From Modestobacter sp. Leaf380 (GTDB taxonomy: Bacteria; Actinomycetota; Actinomycetes; Mycobacteriales; Geodermatophilaceae), in the NCBI RefSeq assembly GCF_001424485.1, contig NZ_LMQC01000023.1, positions 108,081 through 172,080 of the forward strand: 64,000 nucleotides of DNA. The letters run 5' to 3'. The translations under genes were made by a program, and so were the position numbers. Below, one piece after another: positions 34,480-47,286 of this stretch; the first letter of the stretch is position 1; each line of letters starts with the position of its first letter. Under the pieces are notes generated by a model. It was given only the letters and a program-made list of their open reading frames with translations. It had not been told where the DNA came from and did no database searches.

Positions 34480-35171
34480 GTGCGTTCTCCTGCTCGTGCG
34501 GCCTGCAGCGCGAGCTCGACGACGGCCTCGACGACCGCATCGCGGTCCAGGTCGGTGCTGTCGACGACGATCGCGTCCTGGGCCGGCCGCAGCGGACTGT
34601 CCGCGCGGCTGCTGTCGTACTCGTCCCGGCGGCGCAGGTCGGCGGCCAGGGCCGCCACCTCGCCGGCGTCGGTGACGCCGAGCTGTCCGGCCCGCCGCTG
34701 CGCCCGGGCCTCCGGGGCGGCGGTCAGGTAGACCTTCACCGTCGCGTCGGGCAGGACGACGGTGCCGATGTCCCGCCCCTCGACGACGACGGCGTGCGCG
34801 TCGGCGACCAAGGACCGCTGTCGGTCCACCAGCAACCGCCGCACGGCGGGGACGGCGGACACCGGCGAGACGGCCCGGGTCACCTCTCCCCCGCGGATCC
34901 GGGTGGCGACGTCGACGCCGTCGACGGTCACCGTCTCGGTGTCGGCGGACGTGCCGACCCGGATGTCGGCGGCCGCCACCGTCCGCTCGACGGCGCCGGC
35001 GTCCTCCAGCTCGACGCCGGCGTCCAGGACGGCGACGGTGGCCGCCCGGTACATGGCGCCGGTGTCCAGGTAGGCCGCACCGAGCCGGGTGGCGACCATG
35101 CGGGCGACACTGGACTTGCCGGTGCCCGAGGGGCCGTCGAGGGTGACCTGACCCTGGAAGGGGGCGGTCAC
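34476..35171 (-). CDS. cmk: Cytidylate kinase
   Basis: A 231-residue enzyme that phosphorylates CMP and dCMP. The phosphate loop is [10 protein letters not shown] near the N-terminus; [21 protein letters not shown] and [15 protein letters not shown] are family motifs of bacterial CMP kinase. The GTG at 35171 overlaps the stop of the aroH gene (GTGA), so the longer reading is not used. It forms one unit with der. Confidence 0.94.
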   Translation of the reverse strand: MTAPFQGQVTLDGPSGTGKSSVARMVATRLGAAYLDTGAMYRAATVAVLDAGVELEDAGAVERTVAAADIRVGTSADTETVTVDGVDVATRIRGGEVTRAVSPVSAVPAVRRLLVDRQRSLVADAHAVVVEGRDIGTVVLPDATVKVYLTAAPEARAQRRAGQLGVTDAGEVAALAADLRRRDEYDSSRADSPLRPAQDAIVVDSTDLDRDAVVEAVVELALQAARAGERT

Positions 35172-35530
35172 TGGGCGATGTCCCGGCGGAGGGCGACGGC
35201 GCCACGCAGGTACACGTGCTGGACCTCGGCGCGGGGCCGGGGGGTGTCCACGTGCGCCATCAGCCGCAGCACCCGCGGCAGGGCGTGCGGGACGGCGATC
35301 TCGGTGGCGCACATCAGCGGCACGTCGCCCAGCCCCAGCTCCCGGGCGGCCAGCGCCGGGAACTCGCTGACCAGGTCGGGGGTGGCGGTGAACAGGATGC
35401 TGATCAGGTCCTCGCCGGTGAGCTCGTTGCGCTCGAGCACGGTGGCGACGAGTTCGCGGGTCGCTTCGAGGACCTCGTCGCGGTCGTCGGCGTCGACCTG
35501 GGTCGCACCCCGGATGGCTCGGACGGCCAC
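35168..35530 (-). CDS. aroH: Chorismate mutase, AroH type
   Basis: A 120-residue protein of the monofunctional AroH class, which converts chorismate to prephenate for Phe and Tyr synthesis. Family motifs [17 protein letters not shown] at the N-terminus, [16 protein letters not shown] in the middle and [21 protein letters not shown] near the end are clear. The start is GTG at 35530 with AGGAGAG upstream. Its position between cmk and rluB is common in actinobacteria. Confidence 0.92.
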   Translation of the reverse strand: MAVRAIRGATQVDADDRDEVLEATRELVATVLERNELTGEDLISILFTATPDLVSEFPALAARELGLGDVPLMCATEIAVPHALPRVLRLMAHVDTPRPRAEVQHVYLRGAVALRRDIAQ

Positions 35531-35630
35531 TGCACTCTCCTGACATCGTGGAACCGGTGCCCGGGTCGCCGGGCACCTCGATCGAGTCTAGAGAGCGGCT
35601 GCCACCCGCCCCCTGCGCTGCGCGGGGCGC

Positions 35631-36488
35631 TCAGAGCCCGACGAGCTCCTGCAGCGAGCCGACCTCGGCGCGCGACAGCTTGCGGATGACGCCGGTGCGC
35701 ATCCGGGCCAGCTGGACCGGGCCCACGGCGGTGCGGGTCAGCCGGGAGACCGGCAGGCCCACCTCGGCCAGCAGCCGGCGCACGATGTGCTTGCGGCCCT
35801 CGTGCAGCACGATCTCCACGACGGACTGCCCGGCGTGGGTGTCCATCAGCTCGAAGCCGTCGACGGAGACCGGCCCGTCCTCGAGGGTGATGCCGTCCTT
35901 GAGGCGCCGGCCCAGGTCGCGCGGCACGCTGCCGGAGACCTGCGCCATGTAGGTCTTCTTGACCTCGTAGGAGGGGTGCGCCAGCCGGTGGGCGAGCTCG
36001 CCGTCGGTGGTGAGGATGAGCAGGCCCTCGGTGTCCTGGTCCAGCCGCCCGACGTGCACGATGCCCTTCTGCAGGTCGCCCACCATGTCCCCGACGGTGG
36101 GCCGGCCGCGGTCGTCGCTCATCGCGGTGATGACGCCGAAGGGCTTGTTGAGCGCGTAGGTGACCCGGTCGTTGCGGACCTCGATGCGCACGCCGTCCAC
36201 GGCGATCTGCACGGTGCGGGGGTCCACCCGCATGCCCTGCACGAGGACGGTCTTGCCGTTCACCGCGATGCGGCCCTCGTCGATCATCTCCTCGGAGACC
36301 CGGCGGGAGCCGACACCGGCGCGGGCGAGGACCTTCTGCAGCCGCTCGGCGTGCTTCTCCTCCGGCTCCGGGGCGTCCTCGCGGTCGCCGGGGTGGGCCG
36401 GGGCGAGCTCCATGTCCTCGGACCAGACGCCCTGCTCGTCACCCTGCTCAGGGGTGGGCTCGTCGGTGGGGGTGGTGTTCTCGCTCAT
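35631..36488 (-). CDS. rluB: Ribosomal large-subunit pseudouridine synthase RluB-type
   Basis: A 285-residue protein with an acidic N-terminal extension of about 45 residues, an S4 RNA-binding domain (RLQKVLARAGVGSRRVSEEMI) and a RsuA/RluB pseudouridine synthase domain with the catalytic Asp in GRLDQDTEGLLILT and the HEGRKHIVRRLLAEVG segment. It modifies 23S rRNA. The start ATG at 36488 follows GAGGACCACC; it overlaps nothing, lying just inside the end of scpB. The acidic N-terminal extension is typical of actinobacterial homologues. Confidence 0.9.
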   Translation of the reverse strand: MSENTTPTDEPTPEQGDEQGVWSEDMELAPAHPGDREDAPEPEEKHAERLQKVLARAGVGSRRVSEEMIDEGRIAVNGKTVLVQGMRVDPRTVQIAVDGVRIEVRNDRVTYALNKPFGVITAMSDDRGRPTVGDMVGDLQKGIVHVGRLDQDTEGLLILTTDGELAHRLAHPSYEVKKTYMAQVSGSVPRDLGRRLKDGITLEDGPVSVDGFELMDTHAGQSVVEIVLHEGRKHIVRRLLAEVGLPVSRLTRTAVGPVQLARMRTGVIRKLSRAEVGSLQELVGL

Positions 36489-36496
36489 GGTGGTCC

Positions 36497-37360
36497 TCAA
36501 GATCCTGGGTGTTCGTCGAGCACGGTCTGGGCCTCGGGCAGCAGCGGGGCGAGCTCGGGGAGCTCGTCGAGGCCGGTCAGACCCAGCCGTTCGAGGAACA
36601 GCGGGGTCGTGGCGTAGAGCCCCCCACCGCTGTCGGGGTCGGTACCGCACTCGTAGACCAGACCCCGGCTGACCAGGGTACGCACCACCGCGTCCACGCC
36701 CACGCCACGGATGGCCGAGACCCGCGCACGGGTGACCGGTTGCCGGTAGGCGATGACCGCGAGGGTCTCCAGCGCGGCCTGGGTCAGCCGGCTGCGCTGA
36801 CCCTCCAGGAGGTACCGCTCGACGACCCCGGCGTGCGCCTCCCGGGTGTAGAGCCGCCACCCCTCGCCGACCCGGCGGAGCACCATCCCGGCGTCCCGGG
36901 CGTCGTAGGACCCCCCCAGCTCGGCCAGCGCCCGGCGCAGCGTGCCGACCGGGCAGCGCAGGGTCGCAGCCAGCGTGCCCTCGTCCACCGGGGTGTCGAC
37001 GACGAACAGCAGCGCCTCCAGGGCGCCGAGCAGTGCGTGCGGGTCGGCGTCGTCGGGGACGTCGGGCGCCCTCTCCCCGACCGACGCCTCCTCCACCGAC
37101 ACCTCGTCCAGCGGCCGCAGCGGCAGGTCCTCCAGCTCGACCCGGGGCCGTGGTGGTGCCGCGGCCGGCTCGGGGACGGCCGGCGGCAGCTCCGGCGCCT
37201 CGCGCACCGGGATGCCCAGCGAGGCGGCCAGCGCGGTGGCGGCCTGGTCCCAGTCGTCGGCCTCGGCCTGCTCGTCGGCGGCCTCGGCGGCGGCCAGCTC
37301 CGCGGCGACCCGGTCCCAGGAGAACCCGTCGTCGGGGCCGGTCGGGTCGGGGCCTGTCAC
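36497..37360 (-). CDS. scpB: Segregation and condensation protein B
   Basis: A 287-residue protein. The conserved ScpB part begins near residue 108 (ALLGALEALLFVVDTPVDE) and contains paired winged helices with LTQAALETLAVIAYRQPVTRA and IRGVGVDAVVRTLVSRGLV. The first 105 residues form an Ala/Glu/Pro-rich, probably disordered extension that is longer than in most bacteria. ScpB binds ScpA and SMC to form the bacterial condensin. The GTG at 37360 overlaps the scpA stop (GTGA). Confidence 0.92.
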   Translation of the reverse strand: MTGPDPTGPDDGFSWDRVAAELAAAEAADEQAEADDWDQAATALAASLGIPVREAPELPPAVPEPAAAPPRPRVELEDLPLRPLDEVSVEEASVGERAPDVPDDADPHALLGALEALLFVVDTPVDEGTLAATLRCPVGTLRRALAELGGSYDARDAGMVLRRVGEGWRLYTREAHAGVVERYLLEGQRSRLTQAALETLAVIAYRQPVTRARVSAIRGVGVDAVVRTLVSRGLVYECGTDPDSGGGLYATTPLFLERLGLTGLDELPELAPLLPEAQTVLDEHPGS

Positions 37361-38163
37361 GACACCGCCCCCGGGTCCTCCCCCGGTACCGGCCCGGTCC
37401 AGAGCACGGTGAGCTCGCCCAGCGGCGTCTCCTGCTCGAAGTCGACCAGTCGTTGCCGGTACAGCTCCAGCAGCACCAGGAACCGGGCCACCTTCTCCAG
37501 GGTGTGCACACAGTCGCCCGCGAGGGTGGCGAAGTCGATGCGCCCGGCGTCGGCGACGCGGCCGCGGACCAGCAGCAGCTGCTCGGACACGCTGACGGCG
37601 GGGGCGTGCAGGTGGGTGACGCTGACCGTCGGCGGCGGCTTGGGGGTCAGCGTCTGGGCGGCCAGCGCGGCGAACTGCTCGGGGGTGACCCCGAGCAGCA
37701 CCTCGGGCAGCAGGGCGGCGAACCGGGGCTCCAGCGCCACGTCGCGGGGGAAGCGCTGGGCGGCCTCGGCCTCCCGCTCGCGCAGGAACCCGGTGACCCG
37801 CTTGTAGGCCTGGTACTGCAGCAACCGGGCGAAGAGCAGGTCCCGGGCCTCCAGGGCGGCCAGGTCCTCCTCGTCCTCGACGTCGGCGGCCGGCAGCAGC
37901 CGCGCGGCCTTGAGGTCGAGCAGGGTGGCCGCGACCAGCAGGAACTCCGAGGCCTGGTCCAGGTCGAGCTCGTCGCCCAGGGCCCGCAGGTGGGCTATGA
38001 AGTCGTCGGTGACCCGGGACAGCGCGATCTGGGTGACGTCGAGCTGGTGCCGGCCGATCAGCTGCAGCAGCAGGTCGAAGGGGCCCTCGAAGTTGACCAG
38101 CCGCACGGTGAACCGCCCGGCGTCGCCCGGGGCGACGTCGGGGCGCTCGGCGAGCGCGGTCAC
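37357..38163 (-). CDS. scpA: Segregation and condensation protein A (kleisin)
   Basis: A 268-residue kleisin that bridges the SMC heads. The N-terminal FTVRLVNFEGPFDLLLQLI and the RHQLDVTQIALSRVTDDFI stretch are diagnostic, followed by helical ARLLPAADVEDEEDLAALEARDLL and a C-terminal winged helix. The start is GTG 38163. Its neighbours are scpB downstream and the small conserved gene plus parA upstream, so chromosome-segregation functions cluster here. Confidence 0.93.
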   Translation of the reverse strand: MTALAERPDVAPGDAGRFTVRLVNFEGPFDLLLQLIGRHQLDVTQIALSRVTDDFIAHLRALGDELDLDQASEFLLVAATLLDLKAARLLPAADVEDEEDLAALEARDLLFARLLQYQAYKRVTGFLREREAEAAQRFPRDVALEPRFAALLPEVLLGVTPEQFAALAAQTLTPKPPPTVSVTHLHAPAVSVSEQLLLVRGRVADAGRIDFATLAGDCVHTLEKVARFLVLLELYRQRLVDFEQETPLGELTVLWTGPVPGEDPGAVS

Positions 38164-38248
38164 GGCGTGATCACGGGGCCGAGCCTAGGGCGACCCACCG
38201 ACAGGACCGGGGACCGAGCACCGCCCGGTCCCCCACCCGCCCCTCCGG

Positions 38249-38767
38249 TCAGCCCTGCCGCAGCCGCCGCACCAGGACCGAGTCCTCGCCGTGGGACTCC
38301 AGGTCGGCCAGCAGCACCGCGACCGCCTCGCGGACGATCCGCCCGCGGTCGGCCACCACGCCGTGCTGGCCGCGCAGGACCAGCCGGGCGCTCTCGATGG
38401 CCAGCAGCTCCTCCGCGGAGCAGTAGACGGTGATCTTCTCCTCGTGCTTGGTGCGCTCCCGGGCGCTCCGCCGGGCCCGGACCGCCGGCCCGGCGGCAGG
38501 CAGGGCACTGCGCACCGAGGACAGCTCGTCGGGGGTGTCCCGGACCAGCTGCAGCGGGGTGGCGCCGGGGGCGACGTCGTCCGTGACGACGGGGGCGTCG
38601 TCGTCCTCGGGACGGCGGGAGGCGTTGCCGCGCAGCGCCGGGGAGGACGCGGCGGCGGCGAGGGAGGGCAGCTCGGACACCGGCGCGGGGGCCGGGCCGA
38701 CGGAGGGGGCGTCCGTGCGACGGAAGAAGAGCTCGCTCGCGCCGGGGAGGACGGGGCGACGGGTCAC
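38249..38767 (-). CDS. Conserved actinobacterial protein coupled to parA
   Basis: A 172-residue protein with a disordered Pro/Ala/Ser-rich first 100 residues and a conserved C-terminal 65 residues (KHEEKITVYCSAEELLAIES, then ADRGRIVREAVAVLLADLE) that resembles a ribbon-helix-helix or similar small DNA-binding domain. I recall a homologue next to the ParA-like gene in Streptomyces. Since no ParB is encoded here, this could be the DNA-binding partner of the ParA-like ATPase; that is inference. The GTG at 38767 overlaps the parA stop (GTGA). Confidence 0.68.
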   Translation of the reverse strand: MTRRPVLPGASELFFRRTDAPSVGPAPAPVSELPSLAAAASSPALRGNASRRPEDDDAPVVTDDVAPGATPLQLVRDTPDELSSVRSALPAAGPAVRARRSARERTKHEEKITVYCSAEELLAIESARLVLRGQHGVVADRGRIVREAVAVLLADLESHGEDSVLVRRLRQG

Positions 38768-39681
38768 AGTGCGAGGACCTCCTTGGCCAGGTCGCGGTAG
38801 GCCTGGGCGCCGATGGACGTGGAGGCCCAGGTGGTGATCGGCTGACCGGCCACGGTGGTCTCGGGGAAGCGGACGGTGCGGGTGATGACGGTCTGGAAGA
38901 CGGTGTCGCCGAAGGCCTCGACGACCCGGCTGAAGACCTCGCGGGCGTGCACGGTCCGCGAGTCGTACATGGTGGCCAGGATGCCGTCGACCTCCAGGGA
39001 GGGGTTGAGGCGCTCCTTGACCTTGTCGATGGTGTCCACCAGCAGGGCGACGCCGCGGAGGGAGAAGAACTCGCACTCCAGCGGGATGATCACGCCCTGC
39101 GCGGCGGTCAGCGCGTTGACGGTCAGCAGGCCCAGGGACGGCTGGCAGTCGATGAGGACGTAGTCGTACTCCTGGCGCACCTCGGCCAGGATCCGCAGCA
39201 GCGACTGCTCGCGGGCGACCTCGGAGACCAGCTGCACCTCGGCGGCGGACAGGTCGATGTTGGAGGGCGCCAGGTCCAGGCCCCGGACGTTGCCGACGTC
39301 GCGGACGATGACGTCGCGCAGCGTGGTGTGCCGCTCCATGAGCGCGTTGTAGACGGTGCGCTCCAGCTGCTGGGACTGGATGCCCAGGCCCACCGAGAGC
39401 GCGCCCTGCGGGTCCAGGTCGACGAGCAGCACGCGGCGGCCCTGCTCGACGAGGGCGGCACCCAGGTTGATGGTCGACGTGGTCTTGCCGACGCCGCCCT
39501 TCTGGTTGCACATCGCCACGATGCGGGCCGGTCCGTGCCGGTCGATGGGCTTGGGCGTGGGCAGCGGACGCTGCCGCGCACGCGCGGGGTCCTGGCGGCC
39601 GGCGGGCACGCCCATCTCCACCTCCGGCGCCCCCACGTGCGGGTGCGCGACGGCGGAGCTCGTCACGACGGGTGTCGCCAT
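38764..39681 (-). CDS. parA: ParA/Soj-family ATPase (second, orphan copy type)
   Basis: A 305-residue Walker-type ATPase with the intact deviant loop KGGVGKTT near residue 62, LLVDLDPQGALSVGLG, DYVLIDCQPSLGLLTVNAL and the PLECEFFSLRGVALL stretch of ParA/Soj proteins. An N-terminal extension of about 50 residues is probably disordered. This is the ParA gene of the scpAB-xerD cluster (Rv1708-like), not the origin-proximal parAB pair: no parB or parS site is nearby. It may act in chromosome segregation with the small gene downstream. Confidence 0.9.
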   Translation of the reverse strand: MATPVVTSSAVAHPHVGAPEVEMGVPAGRQDPARARQRPLPTPKPIDRHGPARIVAMCNQKGGVGKTTSTINLGAALVEQGRRVLLVDLDPQGALSVGLGIQSQQLERTVYNALMERHTTLRDVIVRDVGNVRGLDLAPSNIDLSAAEVQLVSEVAREQSLLRILAEVRQEYDYVLIDCQPSLGLLTVNALTAAQGVIIPLECEFFSLRGVALLVDTIDKVKERLNPSLEVDGILATMYDSRTVHAREVFSRVVEAFGDTVFQTVITRTVRFPETTVAGQPITTWASTSIGAQAYRDLAKEVLAL

Positions 39682-39868
39682 CCTCGGTGCCTCTTCCCTC
39701 GGTGCAGCTGGTGCAGTCCCCGGTGGCGGGTCGTCCCGGCTGTCGCCGTGTCGACTTGTCGCCCTCCGACACCGTCATCGGCAGTGCTGCACCGGTGTGT
39801 GACCACCCGTGGTGAGCAGACATCGACCCAGAGCAACGCCGTAGCGCAGGAAGGCGCGCTTCCCGAGG

Positions 39869-40804
39869 TCAGTGCAGGGCGCGCGGGTGGGATGTGGCGT
39901 ACACCTCACGCAGCCGGTCCACGGTCACCAGCGTGTAGACCTGCGTCGTCGTCACCGAGGCGTGCCCGAGCAGCTCCTGGACCACCCGGACGTCGGCCCC
40001 GCCGTCGAGCAGGTGCGTGGCGAAGGAGTGCCGCAGGGTGTGCGGCGACAGGTCCGCGACCTCGGCCAGCCCGGCCCGCTCCGCCGCCGTGCGCAGCACC
40101 GCCCAGGCCGACTGGCGGGACAGCCGACCGCCCCGGGCGTTGAGGAACAGCGCACCCCGCACGCCGGACCCGGTGGCCAGCGCCGGCCGGCCGCGGACCA
40201 GGTAGGCCTCCACCGCCCGGATCGCGTAGCTGCCCACCGGCACCACCCGCTGCTTGCCGCCCTTGCCGGCCAGCCGGACCGACCCGTGGGTCAGGTCCAG
40301 GTCGTCCACCGCCAGCCCGACGGCCTCGGAGATCCGCGCCCCCGTGCCGTACAGCAGCTCCAGCAGCGCCCGGTCCCGCAGCCCGCGCGGGCCCTCGTCC
40401 AGGCCGGCGGCCTCCAGCAGCGCCTCGACCTGCTCGACGGTGACCGCCTTGGGCAGCCGCCGGGCCGGCGCGGGCGGCCTGACCTGGGCGGCGACGTCGT
40501 CGGGCACCAGACCGTCGAGCAGGGCGAACCGGTGCAGCCCGCGGACGGCGACCACCGCCCGGGCCGCCGAGGTGGCCGACAGCGGCGGGTGCTCGTCGTC
40601 CCCGGTGCGCAGGGCGGTGAGGAACCCGGTCACGTCGGACTCGGCGACCTCGCCCAGCCCCCGGACCCCGGCGGCGTCCAGGAAGGCGCAGTACCGGCGC
40701 AGGTCCCGCCGGTAGGAGCTGGTCGTGTTGGCCGACAGCCCGCGTTCGACGGTCAGGTGGTCCAGGTACCCGGTCACCACCCGCTCCACCGCGACGTCGG
40801 CCAC
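39869..40804 (-). CDS. xerD: Tyrosine recombinase XerD
   Basis: A 311-residue recombinase with an N-terminal core-binding domain ([20 protein letters not shown]) and a catalytic domain carrying Arg in [13 protein letters not shown], the [12 protein letters not shown] motif (His and Arg), [14 protein letters not shown] (His and Tyr). XerC/XerD resolve chromosome dimers at dif near the terminus. The GTG at 40804 follows GGAGTGGGG by a few bases. It is separate from the ICE integrase at 31565-32698, to which it is only distantly alike. Confidence 0.92.
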   Translation of the reverse strand: MADVAVERVVTGYLDHLTVERGLSANTTSSYRRDLRRYCAFLDAAGVRGLGEVAESDVTGFLTALRTGDDEHPPLSATSAARAVVAVRGLHRFALLDGLVPDDVAAQVRPPAPARRLPKAVTVEQVEALLEAAGLDEGPRGLRDRALLELLYGTGARISEAVGLAVDDLDLTHGSVRLAGKGGKQRVVPVGSYAIRAVEAYLVRGRPALATGSGVRGALFLNARGGRLSRQSAWAVLRTAAERAGLAEVADLSPHTLRHSFATHLLDGGADVRVVQELLGHASVTTTQVYTLVTVDRLREVYATSHPRALH

Positions 40805-40921
40805 GCCCCCCACTCCACCGGACGCCCGCCGCTCCCGCCCCGGGACACGCCGGGGCACCGGCACCGCGAGAATGGCCGGGCACGGGGTCCGCCGGCCCCG
40901 ACGGAGACCGGGGGCCCCGCG

Positions 40922-41542
40922 ATGCTGCTCTACGCCGAACGACCCGCCCTGCGGAGCCGCCAGCTCGCCGCCGACGTCGGCCTGCTCGCCTGGGCGGCGC
41001 TGTGGGTGTGGCTGGCCCGGGTGGTGCACCGTGCGGTGCTGGTGCTGGCCGAGCCCGGCGTCGCGGTCGAGGACCTGGGTCGCTCGATCAGCGACACCAT
41101 GGGCGACGCCGCCGGGGTCGCCGAGGACGTGCCGCTGGTCGGCGACGACCTGGCGGTGCCCTTCCAGGCACTGGGCGACTCCGGCAGCGGGGTGGCCGGG
41201 GCCGGGCAGGGACTGCAGGACGCCGTCGCCACGCTGGCGCTGGTGCTCGCCGTCGCGCTGGTGGTGGTCCCCGTCGGCTGGGCGCTGGTGCGCTGGCTGC
41301 CGTGGCGGCTGGGCTGGGCCCGGCAGGCGGCCGCGACCACCCGGCTGGACCTCGAGCTGCTGGCCGCCCGCGCCGTCGCGACCGCCCCGCTCACCGCGCT
41401 GGCCGCGCTGCCGGCCGGGACCGGTGCCGCCTGGCGGGACCGGGACCCGGCCGCGACGCAGGCCCTCGCCGAGCTGGAACTGCGCCGGCTGGGCCTGCGC
41501 CTGGGCTCAGAAGCCGGTGTCGACCGGGCGCAGCTGCGGTGA
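40922..41542 (+). CDS. Membrane protein of unknown function, convergent with the NUDIX gene
   Basis: A 206-residue protein with an N-terminal transmembrane helix (about 18-42), a short outside loop, a second helix (about 104-122) and a helical cytoplasmic tail. It resembles small transmembrane proteins found beside pyrG-xerD in Geodermatophilaceae-type genomes, but I know no function. The start is the ATG at 40922. Its 3' end overlaps the end of the convergent NUDIX gene by 36 nt, so the two can compete or pair as antisense transcripts. Confidence 0.62.
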   Translation: MLLYAERPALRSRQLAADVGLLAWAALWVWLARVVHRAVLVLAEPGVAVEDLGRSISDTMGDAAGVAEDVPLVGDDLAVPFQALGDSGSGVAGAGQGLQDAVATLALVLAVALVVVPVGWALVRWLPWRLGWARQAAATTRLDLELLAARAVATAPLTALAALPAGTGAAWRDRDPAATQALAELELRRLGLRLGSEAGVDRAQLR

Positions 41543-42084
41543 GGACGTGCGGGCGCGGGCCGCGGCGAGCAGCCCGATGACGGCCAGCGCGTTGCGCACC
41601 GTGCCGTCGAAGACCATCTGCACCGCGGTGTCCAGCGGCACGCGCTCGACGGTCATGTCCAGCTCCTCGTGCTCCACCGTGAAGCCCTCGGGCCGGTCCA
41701 CGGTCGACAGGCCCTCGGCCAGGTAGAGCCCGACCTGCTCGTCGCAGAAGCCCGGCGTCGAGTAGGAGGTGGTGAGCAGCTGCCAGCGCTCCGCGGCGAG
41801 CCCGACCTCCTCGGCCAGCTCGCGCTTCGCCGTCTCCAGCGGCGGCTCGCCCTCGGCGTCCCGCAGGCCCGCCGGCAGCTCCCACAGGTGCTCACCGATC
41901 GGGTGCCGGTACTGCTTGAGCATCACCACCGCGCCGTCCTCGTCCAGCGCGACGACACCGACCGCACCCGGGTGTGCGACGACCTCACGGACCGACGTGC
42001 CGCCCTCGGGCATCGCCACCGTGTCCCGCCGCAGCGAGATGACCCGCCCCGAGTAGACCTCCTCGGAGGCGAGGACCTCGTACA

Positions 42085-42085
<1 letters not shown>
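41507..42085 (-). CDS. NUDIX hydrolase, ADP-ribose pyrophosphatase type
   Basis: A 192-residue enzyme with the Nudix box around residues 72-96 (GEPPLETAKRELAEEVGL, with the REL-EE core), preceded by a KQYRHPIGEHLWELPAG segment typical of ADP-ribose pyrophosphatases. It hydrolyses nucleoside-diphosphate sugars. The ATG at 42085 shares one base with the pyrG stop (TGATG). The same gene pair occurs in mycobacteria (Rv1699-Rv1700). Its 3' end overlaps the convergent membrane-protein gene. Confidence 0.88.
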
Positions 42086-46164
<4,079 letters not shown>

Positions 46165-46168
<4 letters not shown>

Positions 46169-47286
46169 CGGTCCGCCGGGCCGAGCAGCTCGCGGTAGAG
46201 GGCGACGAGCTGGCGGGCGGTGCCCGCCTCGTCGGGCCAGCGGGCCGCCTGGGCGGGCCCTGCCGCGGTCAGCCGGTCGCGCAGCGGCGGGTCGGTGAGC
46301 ACGGCGGTGACCGCGTCGGCGAGTGCACCGGCGTCACCGGCGGGCACCAGCACCGCGGCGTCACCGACCAGCTCGGGGATGCCGCCGACCCGGGTCGCGA
46401 CCAGCGGGGTGCCCGAGCGCAGCGCCTCCTGGGCGGTGAGCGAGCGGGCCTCCCAGACCGAGGGCAGCACGCACACGTCGGCGGCGGCGAGCAGGTCGGC
46501 GACGTCGGTGCGCCGCCCCAGCAACCGCACCGGCAGGCCCTCGGCGTCGATGCGGGACTGCAGGGGCTGCTCGAGCGGTCCGTCACCGGCGACGACGACG
46601 AGGGCGTCGGTCCAGCTGCGTGCGGCGTCCAGCAGGGTGTCGTAGCCCTTCTGCGGGTGCAACCGGCCCACGGCGACCACCAGCGGCCGGTCGCCGTCCA
46701 GGTCGAGGTCGGCGCGGACCTGCGCCCGGTCCCGCTGCGGGGCGGGCAGCGGCGGGGCGGACACCGGGGCGACCCGGACGTCGCGGGCGCCGAGCCGGGT
46801 GGCGTTCTCGGCCAGGTCCCCCGACGCGGCCAGCACCACGTCGGCGGCCCGGACGGTGGCGGCCTCCGCGCGGGAGAGCACGGCGCGCTTGAGCCCCCCG
46901 CCGGGGGGCAGCTCGTTGTGCAGGGTCACCACGAGCGGGTGGGTGGCCCGGCCGGCGCGGCGGGCGGCAGCCGCGACCAGGCCGGCGCGCAGTCCGTGGG
47001 CGTGCACCAGGTCGACGTCGGCGGTGGCCCGGGCGAGCGCGCGCACGGCCCGCAGGTCGGCGACCGGGTCCAGCCCGGCCGAGATGCCCACCGGCCGGAA
47101 GGCCGCGAGCGCGGCGAAGCCGAAGAGTGCGTCCGTGGCAGCCGGCCCGCAGACCCGGACCTGCGCCCCGGCGCGGCCCAGCGCGGCCAGCACCGACCGG
47201 ACGTGCGTGCCGACCCCGCCGGTGCTGGTGGCCAGCACCTGCGCGACCCGGCGCCCGGCGAGCACCTGCTGCTCCTGCTCGGTCAC
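46165..47286 (-). CDS. GT4-family glycosyltransferase
   Basis: A 373-residue GT-B glycosyltransferase. The N-terminal half has STGGVGTHVRSVLAALG and DLVHAHGLRAGL; the C-terminal half has the donor-binding VVAVGRLHPQKGYDTLL and the EALRSGTPLVATRVGGIPELV motif of family GT4. It probably transfers a sugar to a lipid-linked intermediate or a cell-wall component at the cytoplasmic face. The GTG at 47286 overlaps the flippase stop (GTGA). Donor and acceptor are not predictable. Confidence 0.85.

Noticed and set aside
33142..35205. Extended reading of der back through cmk
   Set aside because: The upstream part is the cmk gene in another frame; Der has its own ATG at 34479 coupled to the cmk stop.
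39682..39868. Search for a parS site near parA
   Set aside because: No TGTTTCACGTGAAACA-like palindrome is present in the intergenic regions around parA.
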